A stretch of DNA of 64,000 nucleotides. It comes from Jiangella ureilytica (lineage in GTDB: Bacteria; Actinomycetota; Actinomycetes; Jiangellales; Jiangellaceae). The notes under the pieces were generated by a model. That model saw only the letters and a list, made by a program, of their open reading frames with translations, had not been told where the DNA came from and did not search any database. Shown piece by piece: positions 1-8,104 of the stretch. How positions within the stretch are numbered: position 1 is the first letter of the stretch; the number at the start of each line of letters is the position of its first letter. The translations under genes were made by a program, and so were the position numbers. The stretch is taken from assembly GCF_004348545.1 (NCBI RefSeq), contig NZ_SMKL01000025.1, positions 16,736 through 80,735 on the forward strand, written 5' to 3'.

Positions 1-317
1 GGGATCATCGCCGCCGCGGCCGCTCCCTGCAGGCACCGGGCGACGACGAGTCCCTCCGACGTCGGCGCCAGCCCGGCCGCCGCGGACGCCAGCCCGAACA
101 CCGTCAGGCCGGCCAGCAGGACCCGCCGCGCACCGAGCCGGTCGCCGAGTCGGCCGGCGAGGATGAGCAGCCCGCCGAACGCCGCCGCATACCCCGTCAC
201 CACGAGGGCGCCGGACGTGCCGAGGTCGCGCTCGATCGCCGGCAGGGCCGGCACGGCCACGGTCACGCCCAGCACGTTGACGAGCTCGGCGATGCAGAGC
301 ACGGCGACCGGCAGCAT
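1..317 (-). CDS. MFS drug exporter, N-terminal part (cut by window edge)
   Basis: The minus strand reads an uninterrupted frame of 105 codons from an ATG at 317 that runs off the left edge. The peptide has a first membrane helix, then a second, followed by the MFS signature-A loop between TM2 and TM3 (GRLGDRLGARRVLLAG, about residues 56-71), and it resembles the DHA2/EmrB-QacA type, in which a proton gradient drives drug efflux. The remaining helices lie outside the window, so the number of TM segments and the substrate cannot be judged. The Shine-Dalgarno in front of the ATG is poor, so a start further upstream is possible. It is divergent from the small membrane protein gene at 478. Confidence 0.75.
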   Translation of the reverse strand, partial: MLPVAVLCIAELVNVLGVTVAVPALPAIERDLGTSGALVVTGYAAAFGGLLILAGRLGDRLGARRVLLAGLTVFGLASAAAGLAPTSEGLVVARCLQGAAAAAMI

Positions 318-477
318 GGGAGGTCTCGTACCCGCGGAGCCCGCCCGTGATCCGGCCGGCTCGCGTTCAGGCCGGTCAGCGGTCGATGGCGCCCTGTCGG
401 CGACGACAGGTCTGGGGTCGCCGAGGACGGGTAAGGGGTCGGTACCGAAAGATCCGCGTCACGAGGAGAAGAAGACC

Positions 478-738
478 ATGATCGGATTCATCGTTGCGGG
501 CCTCGTCATCGGTGTCCTGGCCCGGCTGGTGACGCCCGGCAAGCAGAAGCTGGGCTGGATCGCCACCCTGCTGCTCGGCCTCGCCGGGTCGGTCATTGGC
601 GGAGTGATCGCCAACCTCCTCGGCACCGGCGACATCTTCGAGCTCAACGTGCTGGGATTCATCGTCGCGGTCATCGCCGCCGTGCTGCTCATCGGCACCG
701 CCGAGGCGCTCAACGGCCGCCAGAAGCAGTCGCACTGA
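478..738 (+). CDS. GlsB/YeaQ/YmgE-type small stress membrane protein
   Basis: An 86-aa protein with three hydrophobic segments and the glycine-rich pattern of the transglycosylase-associated/GlsB family (GxxxG-like turns around residues 10-50, ending in a charged tail). Members are induced by envelope or general stress and sit in the cytoplasmic membrane; the biochemical role is unknown. The start is the ATG at 478, which has a good GAGGAG ribosome site 8 bases upstream; the much longer upstream extension of the same frame is a shadow of the divergent MFS gene. It stands alone between the MFS gene and the convergent carboxypeptidase gene. Confidence 0.8.
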   Translation: MIGFIVAGLVIGVLARLVTPGKQKLGWIATLLLGLAGSVIGGVIANLLGTGDIFELNVLGFIVAVIAAVLLIGTAEALNGRQKQSH

Positions 739-804
739 CGGCCCCCCGCGGTCGGGTCTGAGGATGGAACCGGTGCCGGGGGAGGGTTCGGCCGGGCGTG
801 CCGG

Positions 805-1524
805 TCACTCCTGCATCCTCGGATCCTGGGTCGGGTCGTCGTACCTGCGCGGACAGCCGTCGTCGGCGGCGTCGGGGCGCAGTTCGTAGTGCCAGGGCTC
901 GTTGTCGTAGATCTGGCAGAGCCCGTACTCCGCGCCGTGCTCCGACAGCCAGTCCGTCGCCTCGGACGGCCCGAGGTCGACGGCGTCCCCCGACACGTGC
1001 AGGGACGTCTCCGGGGTGGAGACCCACCGGGCCGCCTCCTCCTCCGAGCCGTACTCGGCGACGGCCTCGCGGAGCAGGTGCTCCTGGTACTCCGCCGATC
1101 GCCAGCCGCTGTTGACGACGAACTCGACCCCGTCGTCCGCGGCATCGGACGCGGCCTCGCGGAGGGCGTCGAGCAGGTCGGGGTCGAGCTGGGCCACAGC
1201 CGGCACGTCGTCGTCGAAGACCGTCACACCGTCGGGGACGGCGCCGTCCGCCTCGCCGAGGGGCATCGAGGGAGGGCGGCCGGGCCGGGAGTCCTCCCTG
1301 GCCGGGCGGCCGGACCCCGCATCGGTGGCGGCGGGTCCGGCGTCTGCCTCCGCGCCGGCTTCCGCGTCGGCACTGCCCACGGCAGGCGTGGAGTCGTCGC
1401 CGGGAAGCAGGTCGAGGGGTGAAGCGGCGACAGCGACGATCGCCGCGCCGAGGACGACGGCGGCGGCGAGGATGGTCGACGACGTGCGGTGGGCCGCTCT
1501 TCGCGCTGGTCGGCTGTAGGACAT
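805..1524 (-). CDS. VanY-like D-alanyl-D-alanine carboxypeptidase (peptidase M15)
   Basis: A 239-aa protein with an N-terminal signal-anchor helix (about residues 18-36), a Pro/Ala/Asp-rich linker, and a C-terminal M15B zinc peptidase domain. The zinc site motifs are visible: SLHVSGDAVDLG (H and D ligands) and EPWHYE (catalytic E and H ligand). Such enzymes act outside the membrane and trim the terminal D-Ala of peptidoglycan stem peptides. The ATG at 1524 is chosen; a TTG four codons upstream is the alternative. It is divergent from a VanR/VanS-like pair 87 bases away, which suggests control by that pair. No VanH, VanA or VanX ligase genes are nearby, so a glycopeptide resistance claim is not supported. 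Confidence 0.8.
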   Translation of the reverse strand: MSYSRPARRAAHRTSSTILAAAVVLGAAIVAVAASPLDLLPGDDSTPAVGSADAEAGAEADAGPAATDAGSGRPAREDSRPGRPPSMPLGEADGAVPDGVTVFDDDVPAVAQLDPDLLDALREAASDAADDGVEFVVNSGWRSAEYQEHLLREAVAEYGSEEEAARWVSTPETSLHVSGDAVDLGPSEATDWLSEHGAEYGLCQIYDNEPWHYELRPDAADDGCPRRYDDPTQDPRMQE

Positions 1525-1611
1525 GCGTCCAGCCAAGGCACCCGGGTGTTGTCAGCGCGTATCCGGATTTCGATACGCCGGCGATATGCTCCGGCTCGTA
1601 GCATCGAGAGC

Positions 1612-2319
1612 GTGCGGGTGCTGATCGTCGAGGACGAGCCATATCTGGCCGAGGCCATTCGCGACGGCGTGCGCCTCGAGGCGATCGCCGCCGACATCGC
1701 CGGCGACGGCGACACCGCGCTGGAGCTGCTGAGCGTCAACACCTACGACATCGCCGTCCTCGACCGCGACATCCCCGGCCCTTCCGGCGACGAGATCGCC
1801 CGGCGCATCGTCGCCTCCGGCAGCGGCATGCCGATCCTCATGCTGACCGCCGCCGGCCGGCTCGACGACAAGGCCTCCGGGTTCGAGCTCGGCGCCGACG
1901 ACTACCTCACGAAGCCGTTCGCGCTCCGCGAGCTCGTGCTCCGCCTCAGGGCTCTCGACCGCCGGCGCGCCCACAACCGGCCGCCCGTGCGAGAGATCGC
2001 GGGCCTGCGGCTGGACCCGTTCCGCCGCGAGGTCTACCGCGACGGCCGCTACGTGGCACTCACCCGGAAGCAGTTCGCCGTGCTCGAGGTCCTCGTCGCC
2101 GCCGACGGCGGCGTCGTCAGCGCCGAGGAGCTGCTGGAGCGGGCGTGGGACGAGAACGCCGACCCGTTCACCAACGCCGTGCGCATCACGGTCTCGGCGC
2201 TGCGCAAGCGGCTCGGCGAGCCCTGGGTCATCGCCACGGTGCCCGGCGTCGGCTACCGCATCGACACCGCGCCCGACACCGCAGCCGGCGCCGTCGACGC
2301 AGGAGCGGACGATGGATAG
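1612..2319 (+). CDS. OmpR/PhoB-type response regulator (VanR/CutR-like)
   Basis: A 235-aa two-domain regulator: receiver domain (residues 1-115) with acidic pocket ED at 8-9, phosphoacceptor D51 in VLDRDIPG, T79 and K101, then a winged-helix DNA-binding domain (about 128-222) with the usual RKQFAVLEVL and VPGVGYRI segments. The GTG at 1612 is the start because the receiver fold begins there; the upstream open frame codes only arginine-rich shadow sequence. The stop overlaps the ATG of the sensor kinase by 8 bases, so the two are translationally coupled. The 87-base gap to the divergent carboxypeptidase gene is a likely shared promoter/operator. Confidence 0.88.
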   Translation: MRVLIVEDEPYLAEAIRDGVRLEAIAADIAGDGDTALELLSVNTYDIAVLDRDIPGPSGDEIARRIVASGSGMPILMLTAAGRLDDKASGFELGADDYLTKPFALRELVLRLRALDRRRAHNRPPVREIAGLRLDPFRREVYRDGRYVALTRKQFAVLEVLVAADGGVVSAEELLERAWDENADPFTNAVRITVSALRKRLGEPWVIATVPGVGYRIDTAPDTAAGAVDAGADDG

Positions 2320-3421
2320 GCCACCCGGCCCGAGCGTCCGTCTCAAGCTCACCCTGAGCTACGCCGGGTTCCTCATGCTCGCCGGCGCGTTGCTGCTCGC
2401 GGTCGTGTGGGTCTTCCTGCTGCGGTACGTCCCCGACAGAGCGGTCATGTTCGGGCGCGACGGCTTCATCCCCAATCGCAGCGACCTCCAGCGCGCCTTC
2501 TTCCCGAAGGCGGCCGCGGCGCTGGTGTTCCTGCTGGCCCTCGGCCTGCTGGGCGGATGGGTCCTCGCCGGCCGCATGCTCGCGCCCCTGCGGCGCATCA
2601 CCCAGGCCACCCGGCTGGCCGCGCACGGATCGCTTGCGCACCGGATCCGGCTGGACGGCCCCAGGGACGAGTTCCGCGAGCTGGCCGACAGCTTCGACGC
2701 CATGCTCGCCCGGCTCGAGGCGCACGTCGCCGAACAGCGGCGGTTCGCCGCCAACGCCTCTCACGAGCTGCGCACCCCGCTGGCGACCACGCAGATCCTG
2801 CTCGACGTCGCCCGCAACGACCCGAGCCGCGACACCGGCGAGCTGGTCGAACGTCTCAGCAGCGTCAACACGCGGGCGATCGACCTCACCGAGGCGCTGC
2901 TCCTGCTCAGCCTCACCGACCAGCGGTCCTTCACGCGTGAGCACGTCGACCTCTCGCTGATCGCGGAGGAGACCACGGAGACGCTGCTGCCCCTCGCGGA
3001 GGAGCGCGGCGTCGCCATCGAGACCTCCGGCGACCAGGCACCCGCCGTCGGCTCGTCCGCGCTCCTGCTGCAGCTGACGACGAACCTCGTGCACAACGCG
3101 ATCGTCCACAACCTGCCCGAGGACGGCACCGTGTGGGTCACGACCGGCGTGCAGCCGGGAGCCGTGCTGCTCACCGTCGAGAACACCGGCGTGAAGCGAG
3201 CCGCGCACGTGGTGTCGACGCTGGTCGAGCCGTTCCAGCGCGGCACCAGCCGCGTCCGCTCCGACCACGCGGGCGTGGGCCTCGGCCTGGCGATCGTCAA
3301 GAGCATCGCCGAGGCGCACGACGGAACCCTCACCGTCGGCCCCCGCCCGGCCGGTGGGCTCCGCGTCACCGTCCGGCTGCCCGCCGCACCGGACGCCGTC
3401 GGTCACGAGGCCTTCACGTAG
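2312..3421 (+). CDS. Sensor histidine kinase (HAMP, HisKA, HATPase)
   Basis: A 369-aa membrane kinase. Two TM helices (about 14-37 and 66-87) enclose a very short extracytoplasmic loop of about 30 residues, followed by a HAMP linker (90-145), the dimerisation/phosphoacceptor helix with H151 in NASHELRTPL, and an ATPase domain with the N box (NLVHNAIVHN) and G box (GVGLGLAIV). The short sensor loop suggests sensing within or near the membrane, as in BceS/VanS(Sc)-like kinases. It is coupled to the preceding response regulator. Its 3' end overlaps the convergent SnoaL-domain gene by 19 bases. Confidence 0.87.
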   Translation: MDRPPGPSVRLKLTLSYAGFLMLAGALLLAVVWVFLLRYVPDRAVMFGRDGFIPNRSDLQRAFFPKAAAALVFLLALGLLGGWVLAGRMLAPLRRITQATRLAAHGSLAHRIRLDGPRDEFRELADSFDAMLARLEAHVAEQRRFAANASHELRTPLATTQILLDVARNDPSRDTGELVERLSSVNTRAIDLTEALLLLSLTDQRSFTREHVDLSLIAEETTETLLPLAEERGVAIETSGDQAPAVGSSALLLQLTTNLVHNAIVHNLPEDGTVWVTTGVQPGAVLLTVENTGVKRAAHVVSTLVEPFQRGTSRVRSDHAGVGLGLAIVKSIAEAHDGTLTVGPRPAGGLRVTVRLPAAPDAVGHEAFT

Positions 3422-4134
3422 CCGCGCGCCTCGACGATGCGGCCGCCGCGGATCCGGAGGAGGTTCACGCCGCGGAGCCGGTCCTCATCGCCGTCGCCCC
3501 AGGTGAGGACCCACGGCTGCACGGCGAGGTCGCCGTGGATCTCCGCCCGCTCCGGTGTGAACCTCAGCGCCCGGTTCCCGGCGAGCTCTGACCAGCGCGC
3601 CAGGCAGGCCTCGCCGCCCTCGCGGCGGACCCCGTCCGGAGCCGGGCCGGAGTCCTCGATGACGCAGTCGTCGGCGATCAGGTCCGTCAGGAGTCCCGGA
3701 TCGTGCAGCCGGAAGGCGTCGTTGTACCGGTCGAGCACCTCACGGGTGCCGGCCGTCTCGGCGGCCAGAGGGACGTCGCCGGTCTTGCTGTAGGCGAGCG
3801 CCTCGACGATGACGCCGTCGCTCACCCGGAGGAGCGTCACGCCGCGCACGGAGCCGGCCGGGCCGTCGCCGAAGTGGTACCGCCAGCGGATGGTCGCCCG
3901 CTCGCCGGCGACGGTGACGTCCTCGGGCTCGAATCGGGTCGTGTGGTCGGCCGCGAGGGCCCGCCAGAACGCCAGGCAGGCGTCGCGGCCCTCGGTGCGG
4001 GCGCCGTCCGGGGCCGGCTGGATGGCCTCCATGACGCAGTCGGTCCCGATCAGCTCGGGCAGCGACTCGGCGTCGTGCTCGGTGAAGACACGGTTGAAGC
4101 GGTCGATGACTTGGGCCGTCGTGAGGGTCGGCAT
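3403..4134 (-). CDS. Tandem SnoaL-like/NTF2-fold protein
   Basis: A 243-aa protein made of two copies of a SnoaL-like domain of about 115 residues; both halves carry the same run (D-C-V-x-E, A-P-D-G, G-x-x-A-C-L-x-x-W, G-V-x-L-L-R), so it arose by internal duplication. NTF2-fold proteins of this kind are small-molecule isomerases, hydrolases or binding proteins; the substrate is not predictable. The ATG at 4134 is preferred because AGGAG lies 7 bases upstream; a further in-frame ATG at 4158 lies inside operator DNA. It is divergent from a TetR gene and almost certainly that regulator's target. Confidence 0.75.
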   Translation of the reverse strand: MPTLTTAQVIDRFNRVFTEHDAESLPELIGTDCVMEAIQPAPDGARTEGRDACLAFWRALAADHTTRFEPEDVTVAGERATIRWRYHFGDGPAGSVRGVTLLRVSDGVIVEALAYSKTGDVPLAAETAGTREVLDRYNDAFRLHDPGLLTDLIADDCVIEDSGPAPDGVRREGGEACLARWSELAGNRALRFTPERAEIHGDLAVQPWVLTWGDGDEDRLRGVNLLRIRGGRIVEARGYVKAS

Positions 4135-4150
4135 CTCGGGCTCCTGTAGA

Positions 4151-4191
4151 TAGACCATTCGGTCTACTGACGATATAGACCGATCGATCTA
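4151..4191. promoter_or_regulatory. Twin TetR operators between 3403-4134 and 4214-4786
   Basis: Two inverted repeats 25 bases apart centre to centre: TAGACCATTCGGTCTA at 4151-4166 (6-bp perfect arms, 4-base spacer) and TAGACCGATCGATCTA at 4176-4191 (palindromic except one symmetric pair). Both share TAGA-N8-TCTA ends. They sit in the divergent intergenic region directly upstream of a tetR gene, the usual place for TetR binding and autoregulation. That the TetR at 4214 binds here is inference. Confidence 0.75.
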
Positions 4192-4213
4192 CTCGTCAAG
4201 TAGACTGGGCGTC

Positions 4214-4786
4214 GTGACCACACGCGTATTGCCAGGACCACGGGAACGCCTGCTCGAGGCGGCCAAGGAGCTGACCTACGCGCAGGGCGTGGGGGTGGGC
4301 GTCGACGCGCTGCTGAAGGCCGCGAACGTCGCCCGCCGGTCGCTGTACGAGCACTTCGGCGGCAAGGACGGACTGATCACCGAGGTCCTGCGCCTGAGTG
4401 CCGCCGAGGACGAGGCCGCCTACGAGCGGACCATGAGGGCGGCGGGCGACGACCCGCGACGTCGCATCTTGGCGGTCTTCGACTGGCTCGGCGAGGTCAT
4501 CGAGGAGCCCGACTTCCGTGGTTGCCGGTACCTCGCCGCGGAACTCGCGCTGGCCGACCCGGACCATCCGGGACACGAGGTCACCCGCCGGTACAACGCG
4601 CGCATCCGCGCCCTGCTCGAGAGTGAGCTGCGCGACCTCGACCACCCGCGGCCGGCGCACGCCGCCGACCAACTCCTCGTGCTCATCAACGGCGCGCTGG
4701 CCGTCGGGGCCACCCGGCCCGGCACCCTCCCGGCCGCGGCGGCGCGCGAGCTCGCCGAGCACCTCCTCGACGAGGGTCGCGGCTAG
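4214..4786 (+). CDS. TetR family regulator
   Basis: A 190-aa regulator. The N-terminal helix-turn-helix (about residues 28-52) reads GVDALLKAANVARRSLYEHF, the classical TetR recognition pattern, followed by a C-terminal ligand-binding domain with the CRYLAAELALADPDHP segment found in a common actinobacterial subfamily. GTG at 4214 is the start; TAGACT-type half-sites continue up to the start codon, so the mRNA leader is short or absent. It is divergent from the double SnoaL-domain gene and probably represses it and itself from the twin operators. Confidence 0.85.
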   Translation: MTTRVLPGPRERLLEAAKELTYAQGVGVGVDALLKAANVARRSLYEHFGGKDGLITEVLRLSAAEDEAAYERTMRAAGDDPRRRILAVFDWLGEVIEEPDFRGCRYLAAELALADPDHPGHEVTRRYNARIRALLESELRDLDHPRPAHAADQLLVLINGALAVGATRPGTLPAAAARELAEHLLDEGRG

Positions 4787-5161
4787 GGGAAGTCCGACGG
4801 ATCGTCGGCGGTCGACATCGAGGGTGCGGGTCAGACCGTCGCTCGACGTCTGTAGCGGCCGGAGGCGCGTTGGCAGCCGCACGTGCGCACACCTGTCTTC
4901 GGGGCGAACCGGCCCTGCCGACATCGATGGGTGGCGCGGCGGTGGAGTGGCGGTGCGGGCGGCGGGTATGGGCGTCTCGCGCGTGGTGCTCCCGCTTCGG
5001 CGCTCACCAGCATGATCGGCGTCGTCGTCGCGGTTTCCTCGTCGGCGGCCGCCGAGGCCATCACCACGCGCCGCCAGCGGGCTGAAGCGCGCTGTCGGAC
5101 AACCGACCCGGGAAGAGAGGCACTGATGATGTCCATTCCCCACGACACCGAAGGAGCCATC
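4787..5161. other. Intergenic region without a recognisable gene
   Basis: This 375-base gap carries no frame with convincing coding character on either strand; the frames that are open are short, rich in Arg/Ala/Gly and lack ribosome sites. No repeat or strong hairpin was seen. It must contain the promoter of the small gene at 5162, but I could not pick a reliable -10/-35 pair. Confidence 0.4.
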
Positions 5162-5386
5162 ATGGACGACAAGCAGATCGAGGAGCGACTGCACGCGGTG
5201 GAGACCGCGCAGGCGGCGGGCGCGGCCACCTTGGCCGGCGCTCAGGCCACCCAAGTCGCGGCGCAGGCCGGCTCGAGCGCCACCATGGCCGCGATGCAGG
5301 CCGGCACCATGGCGACGATGGTCGCGGGCGGTGTCGGTTTCGTGGCGGGCATCTTCATCGGACTGGCCATACGGTCGGCACGCTAG
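5162..5386 (+). CDS. Small Ala/Gln-rich membrane protein, unknown function
   Basis: A 74-aa protein beginning MDDKQIEERL. Residues 8-45 are an alanine/glutamine/threonine-rich amphipathic stretch with repeated A-Q-A-G and A-T-M-A units, likely a helix or coiled coil, and the C-terminus is one glycine-rich membrane helix (about 48-70, GGVGFVAGIFIGLAI). AAGGAG lies 6 bases before the ATG at 5162, which decides this start; an upstream ATG pair at 5126 would add 12 residues. It is 75 bases ahead of the DUF4142 gene on the same strand. I recognise no characterised family. Confidence 0.6.
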   Translation: MDDKQIEERLHAVETAQAAGAATLAGAQATQVAAQAGSSATMAAMQAGTMATMVAGGVGFVAGIFIGLAIRSAR

Positions 5387-5461
5387 TCCTCACCGGTGGC
5401 ATGAAGAACGCTCCGAGGGGAATCACCCCCTTTCCATGACCGGCGAGGGAAGAGGTGTGTC

Positions 5462-6109
5462 ATGCGGATATCGCAGTGTGTCGTGGCGGGTGCGGGTGCG
5501 CTCGTGCTGCTGGTGGCCCCGGTGACGGCGCAGGCTCAGGAGCAGGTGTCCGAACAGGATCAGGCGTTCCTGGTCGCGGCGCACCAGAGCAACCTGGCCG
5601 AGATCGCCAGCGGGCAGGCGGCGGTGGACCAGGCGTCCACTGAGGTGGTGCGCGCTCAGGGACAGCTGCTGATCACCGACCACACGGCACTGGACGCGGA
5701 CCTGCAGCAGGTCGCGAGCCAGTACGGGGTCGAGCTGCCGGGTGAACCGACGCCTGAGCAGCAGGCGCAGCTCGCCGAGGTGGCGGCGATGGAAGGCCCC
5801 GAGTTCGATCAGGCGTGGACGACCCTTCAGATCGCGGCGCACGAAGCCGCGCTCGCCCTGGGGGAGACCGAGATCGCCAGCGGGACCAACCCGGACGTGA
5901 TCGCGTTGGCCGAGGCCGCCGCTCCGGTGATCCAGCGGCATCTCACGATGCTGCAGACCGGTGAGGCGCCTGCGCCGCACGGCGTCCACGCGGGTACCGG
6001 TGGCCCGGCCTCGCACGACGGCGACCGGGAAATGCGCGCCGGCCTGCTGGCCGGCCTCGGAGTGCTGGCGCTGATCGCCAGTGGCGTGGCGTGGCGGCGC
6101 CGGGCGTGA
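5462..6109 (+). CDS. DUF4142 protein with signal peptide and C-terminal anchor
   Basis: A 215-aa exported protein. Residues 1-25 are a signal peptide ending A-Q-A, residues 30-165 form a helical DUF4142 domain (ferritin-like four-helix bundle, with the repeated NLAEIASGQ and ETEIASGTNPDV segments), followed by a His/Gly-rich linker and a C-terminal membrane helix with a terminal RRRA. The tail resembles a cell-wall sorting helix, but no LPxTG-type motif is visible in front of it. The stop overlaps the GTG of the next gene, a sortase, which suggests joint production; whether the sortase acts on it is open. Confidence 0.72.
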   Translation: MRISQCVVAGAGALVLLVAPVTAQAQEQVSEQDQAFLVAAHQSNLAEIASGQAAVDQASTEVVRAQGQLLITDHTALDADLQQVASQYGVELPGEPTPEQQAQLAEVAAMEGPEFDQAWTTLQIAAHEAALALGETEIASGTNPDVIALAEAAAPVIQRHLTMLQTGEAPAPHGVHAGTGGPASHDGDREMRAGLLAGLGVLALIASGVAWRRRA

Positions 6110-6759
6110 GAACGCACCGGTGGGGCGCGGCGGCCGGCGTGACACTGCTGCTGGCCGCCGCCTATTCCGCCGCCGCACCGGCGGACTCGTCGACCGGCCC
6201 CGCGCGGTCCGTTCCGGACGATGTGGAGCCCGTCGTCACCGACGCCGGCACGCTGACAGCAGACGCCGGCGTGGCGCCCGAGATGACCGCCACGCCGGCG
6301 CCGTCCGCGGCTGTGACCGCGCCGGCACCGGTGCTGATGACCCTGCTGGGCCAGGACGTGGCACTGGAACCGGCCGGGCTGGCCGCCGACGGCAGCATGA
6401 GCCTGCCGCCCTCGCCCGATGCGGGTGGTTGGTGGGCGGCCGGCGCCGCACCGGGCGATGGGCGCGGAACCGTGGTCGTGGCCGGGCATGTGGACACCGC
6501 CGAGGACGGGCCCGGAATCTTCGCCGAGCTGGCGACGATGTCGGCCGGCGACCGGATCACGATCACCACGTCCGACGAGCGCGTCCATGCCTACACCGTC
6601 ACCGAGCTGCACTCGTACGCCAAGGAACAGCTGCCGCCGGAGCTGTTCAGCCGGAACGGACCCCGCCGGCTCGTGCTGATCACCTGCACCGGCCCGTTCG
6701 ACGACCGCACCGCCAGCTACACCCGGAACCTCGCCGTGGTGGCGGCGCCCACGCGCTGA
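6106..6759 (+). CDS. Class E/F sortase-like transpeptidase
   Basis: A 217-aa protein with a signal-anchor helix (about 6-24), a low-complexity Thr/Ala/Pro linker (30-80), and a sortase domain. The catalytic triad is present: H in VVVAGHVDT, C in LVLITCTGPFD and R in SYTRNLAVV. Class F actinobacterial sortases are commonly unlinked housekeeping enzymes with unknown substrates. The GTG at 6106 overlaps the stop of the DUF4142 gene (GTGA), so translational coupling is likely; an in-frame GTG at 6091 is the alternative. It converges on the CtaG-like gene 7 bases downstream. Confidence 0.8.
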   Translation: MRTHRWGAAAGVTLLLAAAYSAAAPADSSTGPARSVPDDVEPVVTDAGTLTADAGVAPEMTATPAPSAAVTAPAPVLMTLLGQDVALEPAGLAADGSMSLPPSPDAGGWWAAGAAPGDGRGTVVVAGHVDTAEDGPGIFAELATMSAGDRITITTSDERVHAYTVTELHSYAKEQLPPELFSRNGPRRLVLITCTGPFDDRTASYTRNLAVVAAPTR

Positions 6760-6765
6760 GCTCCA

Positions 6766-7578
6766 TCAGCCGGTGCGGTTGCCGGCTGGGACACGGAGGC
6801 GAGCAGCCCCGGCGAACAGGGCGATGGCGACGACGAGCTCGGCGACGTCACCGCCGTAGTACATGAGTTGCGCGGCCTGACGGACCTGGTCCGGGTCGAG
6901 TCCCGCGCCGGGCGGCGATGTGTCCGCGCGGGCGTACAGCAGCTTGGCCAGGTAGGCGTGTGCGCCGGCGACCCCCACGAGGACGGCGACGCGCAGGCGC
7001 ATGCGCGGGCGGGCGGGCGCCGGGCCCGGGCCCGCGATGGACCAGACGAAGACACTGCCGGTGATCAGGACGTGGATGTGGACGGCGTGGGCCAGCACGG
7101 CGTCACGCGCGCTCAGGCCGTACAACGGGGTGAAGTACAGGGCATACATGCCGGCGACGGTCATGAGGCCGGCGCTGACCGGGTGGGTCAGTACCCGCAC
7201 CGGCCGCAGGCGCAGCACCGAGGTCGCCGTGCGGGCGGCCGTCGCCGGCAGAGCAGCCAGCACCAGCGTCATCGGGGCGGCGAGCACCAGGGCCACCGGG
7301 GCGTACATGCCGAGCAGCAGGTGCTGGAGCACGTGACCGCGCAGGTCTCCTGCGGCCAGCGCGTGGACGGGAGGTGAGACACCCAGTGCGATCAGCACCG
7401 CACCGCCGGCGAAGGCGGCCGTCCTGGCCCGCGGCCAGCCGCGGAGCGTGCGCCGGGTGAACCGGCCGACGGCGAGCAGGTAGCTCACGACCAGGACGAA
7501 GACGAGGAGGACGGCGGGCAACCAGCCGGCCAGTGCGGCGTCCGGCTCGTGCTGGGCGTGGCCGAGGACGCCGATCAC
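6766..7578 (-). CDS. Cytochrome c oxidase assembly factor, CtaG (caa3) family
   Basis: A 270-aa polytopic membrane protein with about seven TM segments and the conserved histidines of the family (H near LRGHVLQHLLLGMYAPV, LTHPV, LAHAVHIHVLITG, and the MYYGGDVAE segment). CtaG-caa3 proteins help insert copper into heme-copper oxidases. GTG at 7578 overlaps the stop of the upstream DUF2243 gene (GTGA), so the two are coupled; the long N-terminal extension of this frame is a shadow of that gene. It lies about 1.4 kb from ctaC-ctaD on the other strand, consistent with a role in building that oxidase. Confidence 0.82.
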   Translation of the reverse strand: MIGVLGHAQHEPDAALAGWLPAVLLVFVLVVSYLLAVGRFTRRTLRGWPRARTAAFAGGAVLIALGVSPPVHALAAGDLRGHVLQHLLLGMYAPVALVLAAPMTLVLAALPATAARTATSVLRLRPVRVLTHPVSAGLMTVAGMYALYFTPLYGLSARDAVLAHAVHIHVLITGSVFVWSIAGPGPAPARPRMRLRVAVLVGVAGAHAYLAKLLYARADTSPPGAGLDPDQVRQAAQLMYYGGDVAELVVAIALFAGAARLRVPAGNRTG

Positions 7579-8087
7579 CTCGGCCGCGGCTCCTCGGGAC
7601 GGGCTGGGGCCTCGCGCCGGCGCTGACGCCACGCCAGGGCGGCGCCCGCGGCCACCAGGACCGCACCGGCGAGGTTCCACACCACGTCGTACGGCAGCAG
7701 GTCGACCCCGTATCGCACCTGGTGCACCCGCAGGACCTTGTGGTCGACGACCCCGTCCCACAGCTGGAAGACGCCGGCACCCAGCAGCACCCCCGCCCAG
7801 GCGGCGCCGCTGGCGACATCGTGCCGCCGGTGGAGGCCGGCCAGCAGCGTGAACCCGGCCACGAGCAGCACGAGTTCGGCGGCATGGAGCACTCCGTCGG
7901 AGAAGAGGGCCACGTCGCTCGACGACCGGTCATAGAAGTGATGCCAGCCGAGCAGTTGATGGAACACGATCTCGTCCACCGCCGCCATCAGCGCCGCTCC
8001 GATCATGGCGCCGACGACCAGCGAGGGGCGCACCCGCGGCGTGCTGCGGTTCGCACTCCGGTCTGCGCCGCGGTCATCACCGGGCAT
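7575..8087 (-). CDS. DUF2243 membrane protein
   Basis: A 170-aa protein with four TM helices. It carries the DUF2243 hallmarks DEIVFHQLLGWHHFYD (about 39-54) and FQLWDGVVDHKVLRVHQV (about 107-124); the clustered His/Asp residues at helix ends suggest metal or heme binding, but the family has no assigned function. It is the first gene of a two-gene unit with the CtaG-like gene, which is a frequent partnership and hints at a role in oxidase assembly. Confidence 0.8.
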   Translation of the reverse strand: MPGDDRGADRSANRSTPRVRPSLVVGAMIGAALMAAVDEIVFHQLLGWHHFYDRSSSDVALFSDGVLHAAELVLLVAGFTLLAGLHRRHDVASGAAWAGVLLGAGVFQLWDGVVDHKVLRVHQVRYGVDLLPYDVVWNLAGAVLVAAGAALAWRQRRREAPARPEEPRPR

Positions 8088-8104
8088 GCGACGCCTCCGC
8101 TCCG

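Noticed and set aside
805..3421. Glycopeptide resistance (van) cluster
   Set aside because: Only a VanY-like gene and a VanRS-like pair are present; vanH, vanA/B and vanX are absent in the window.
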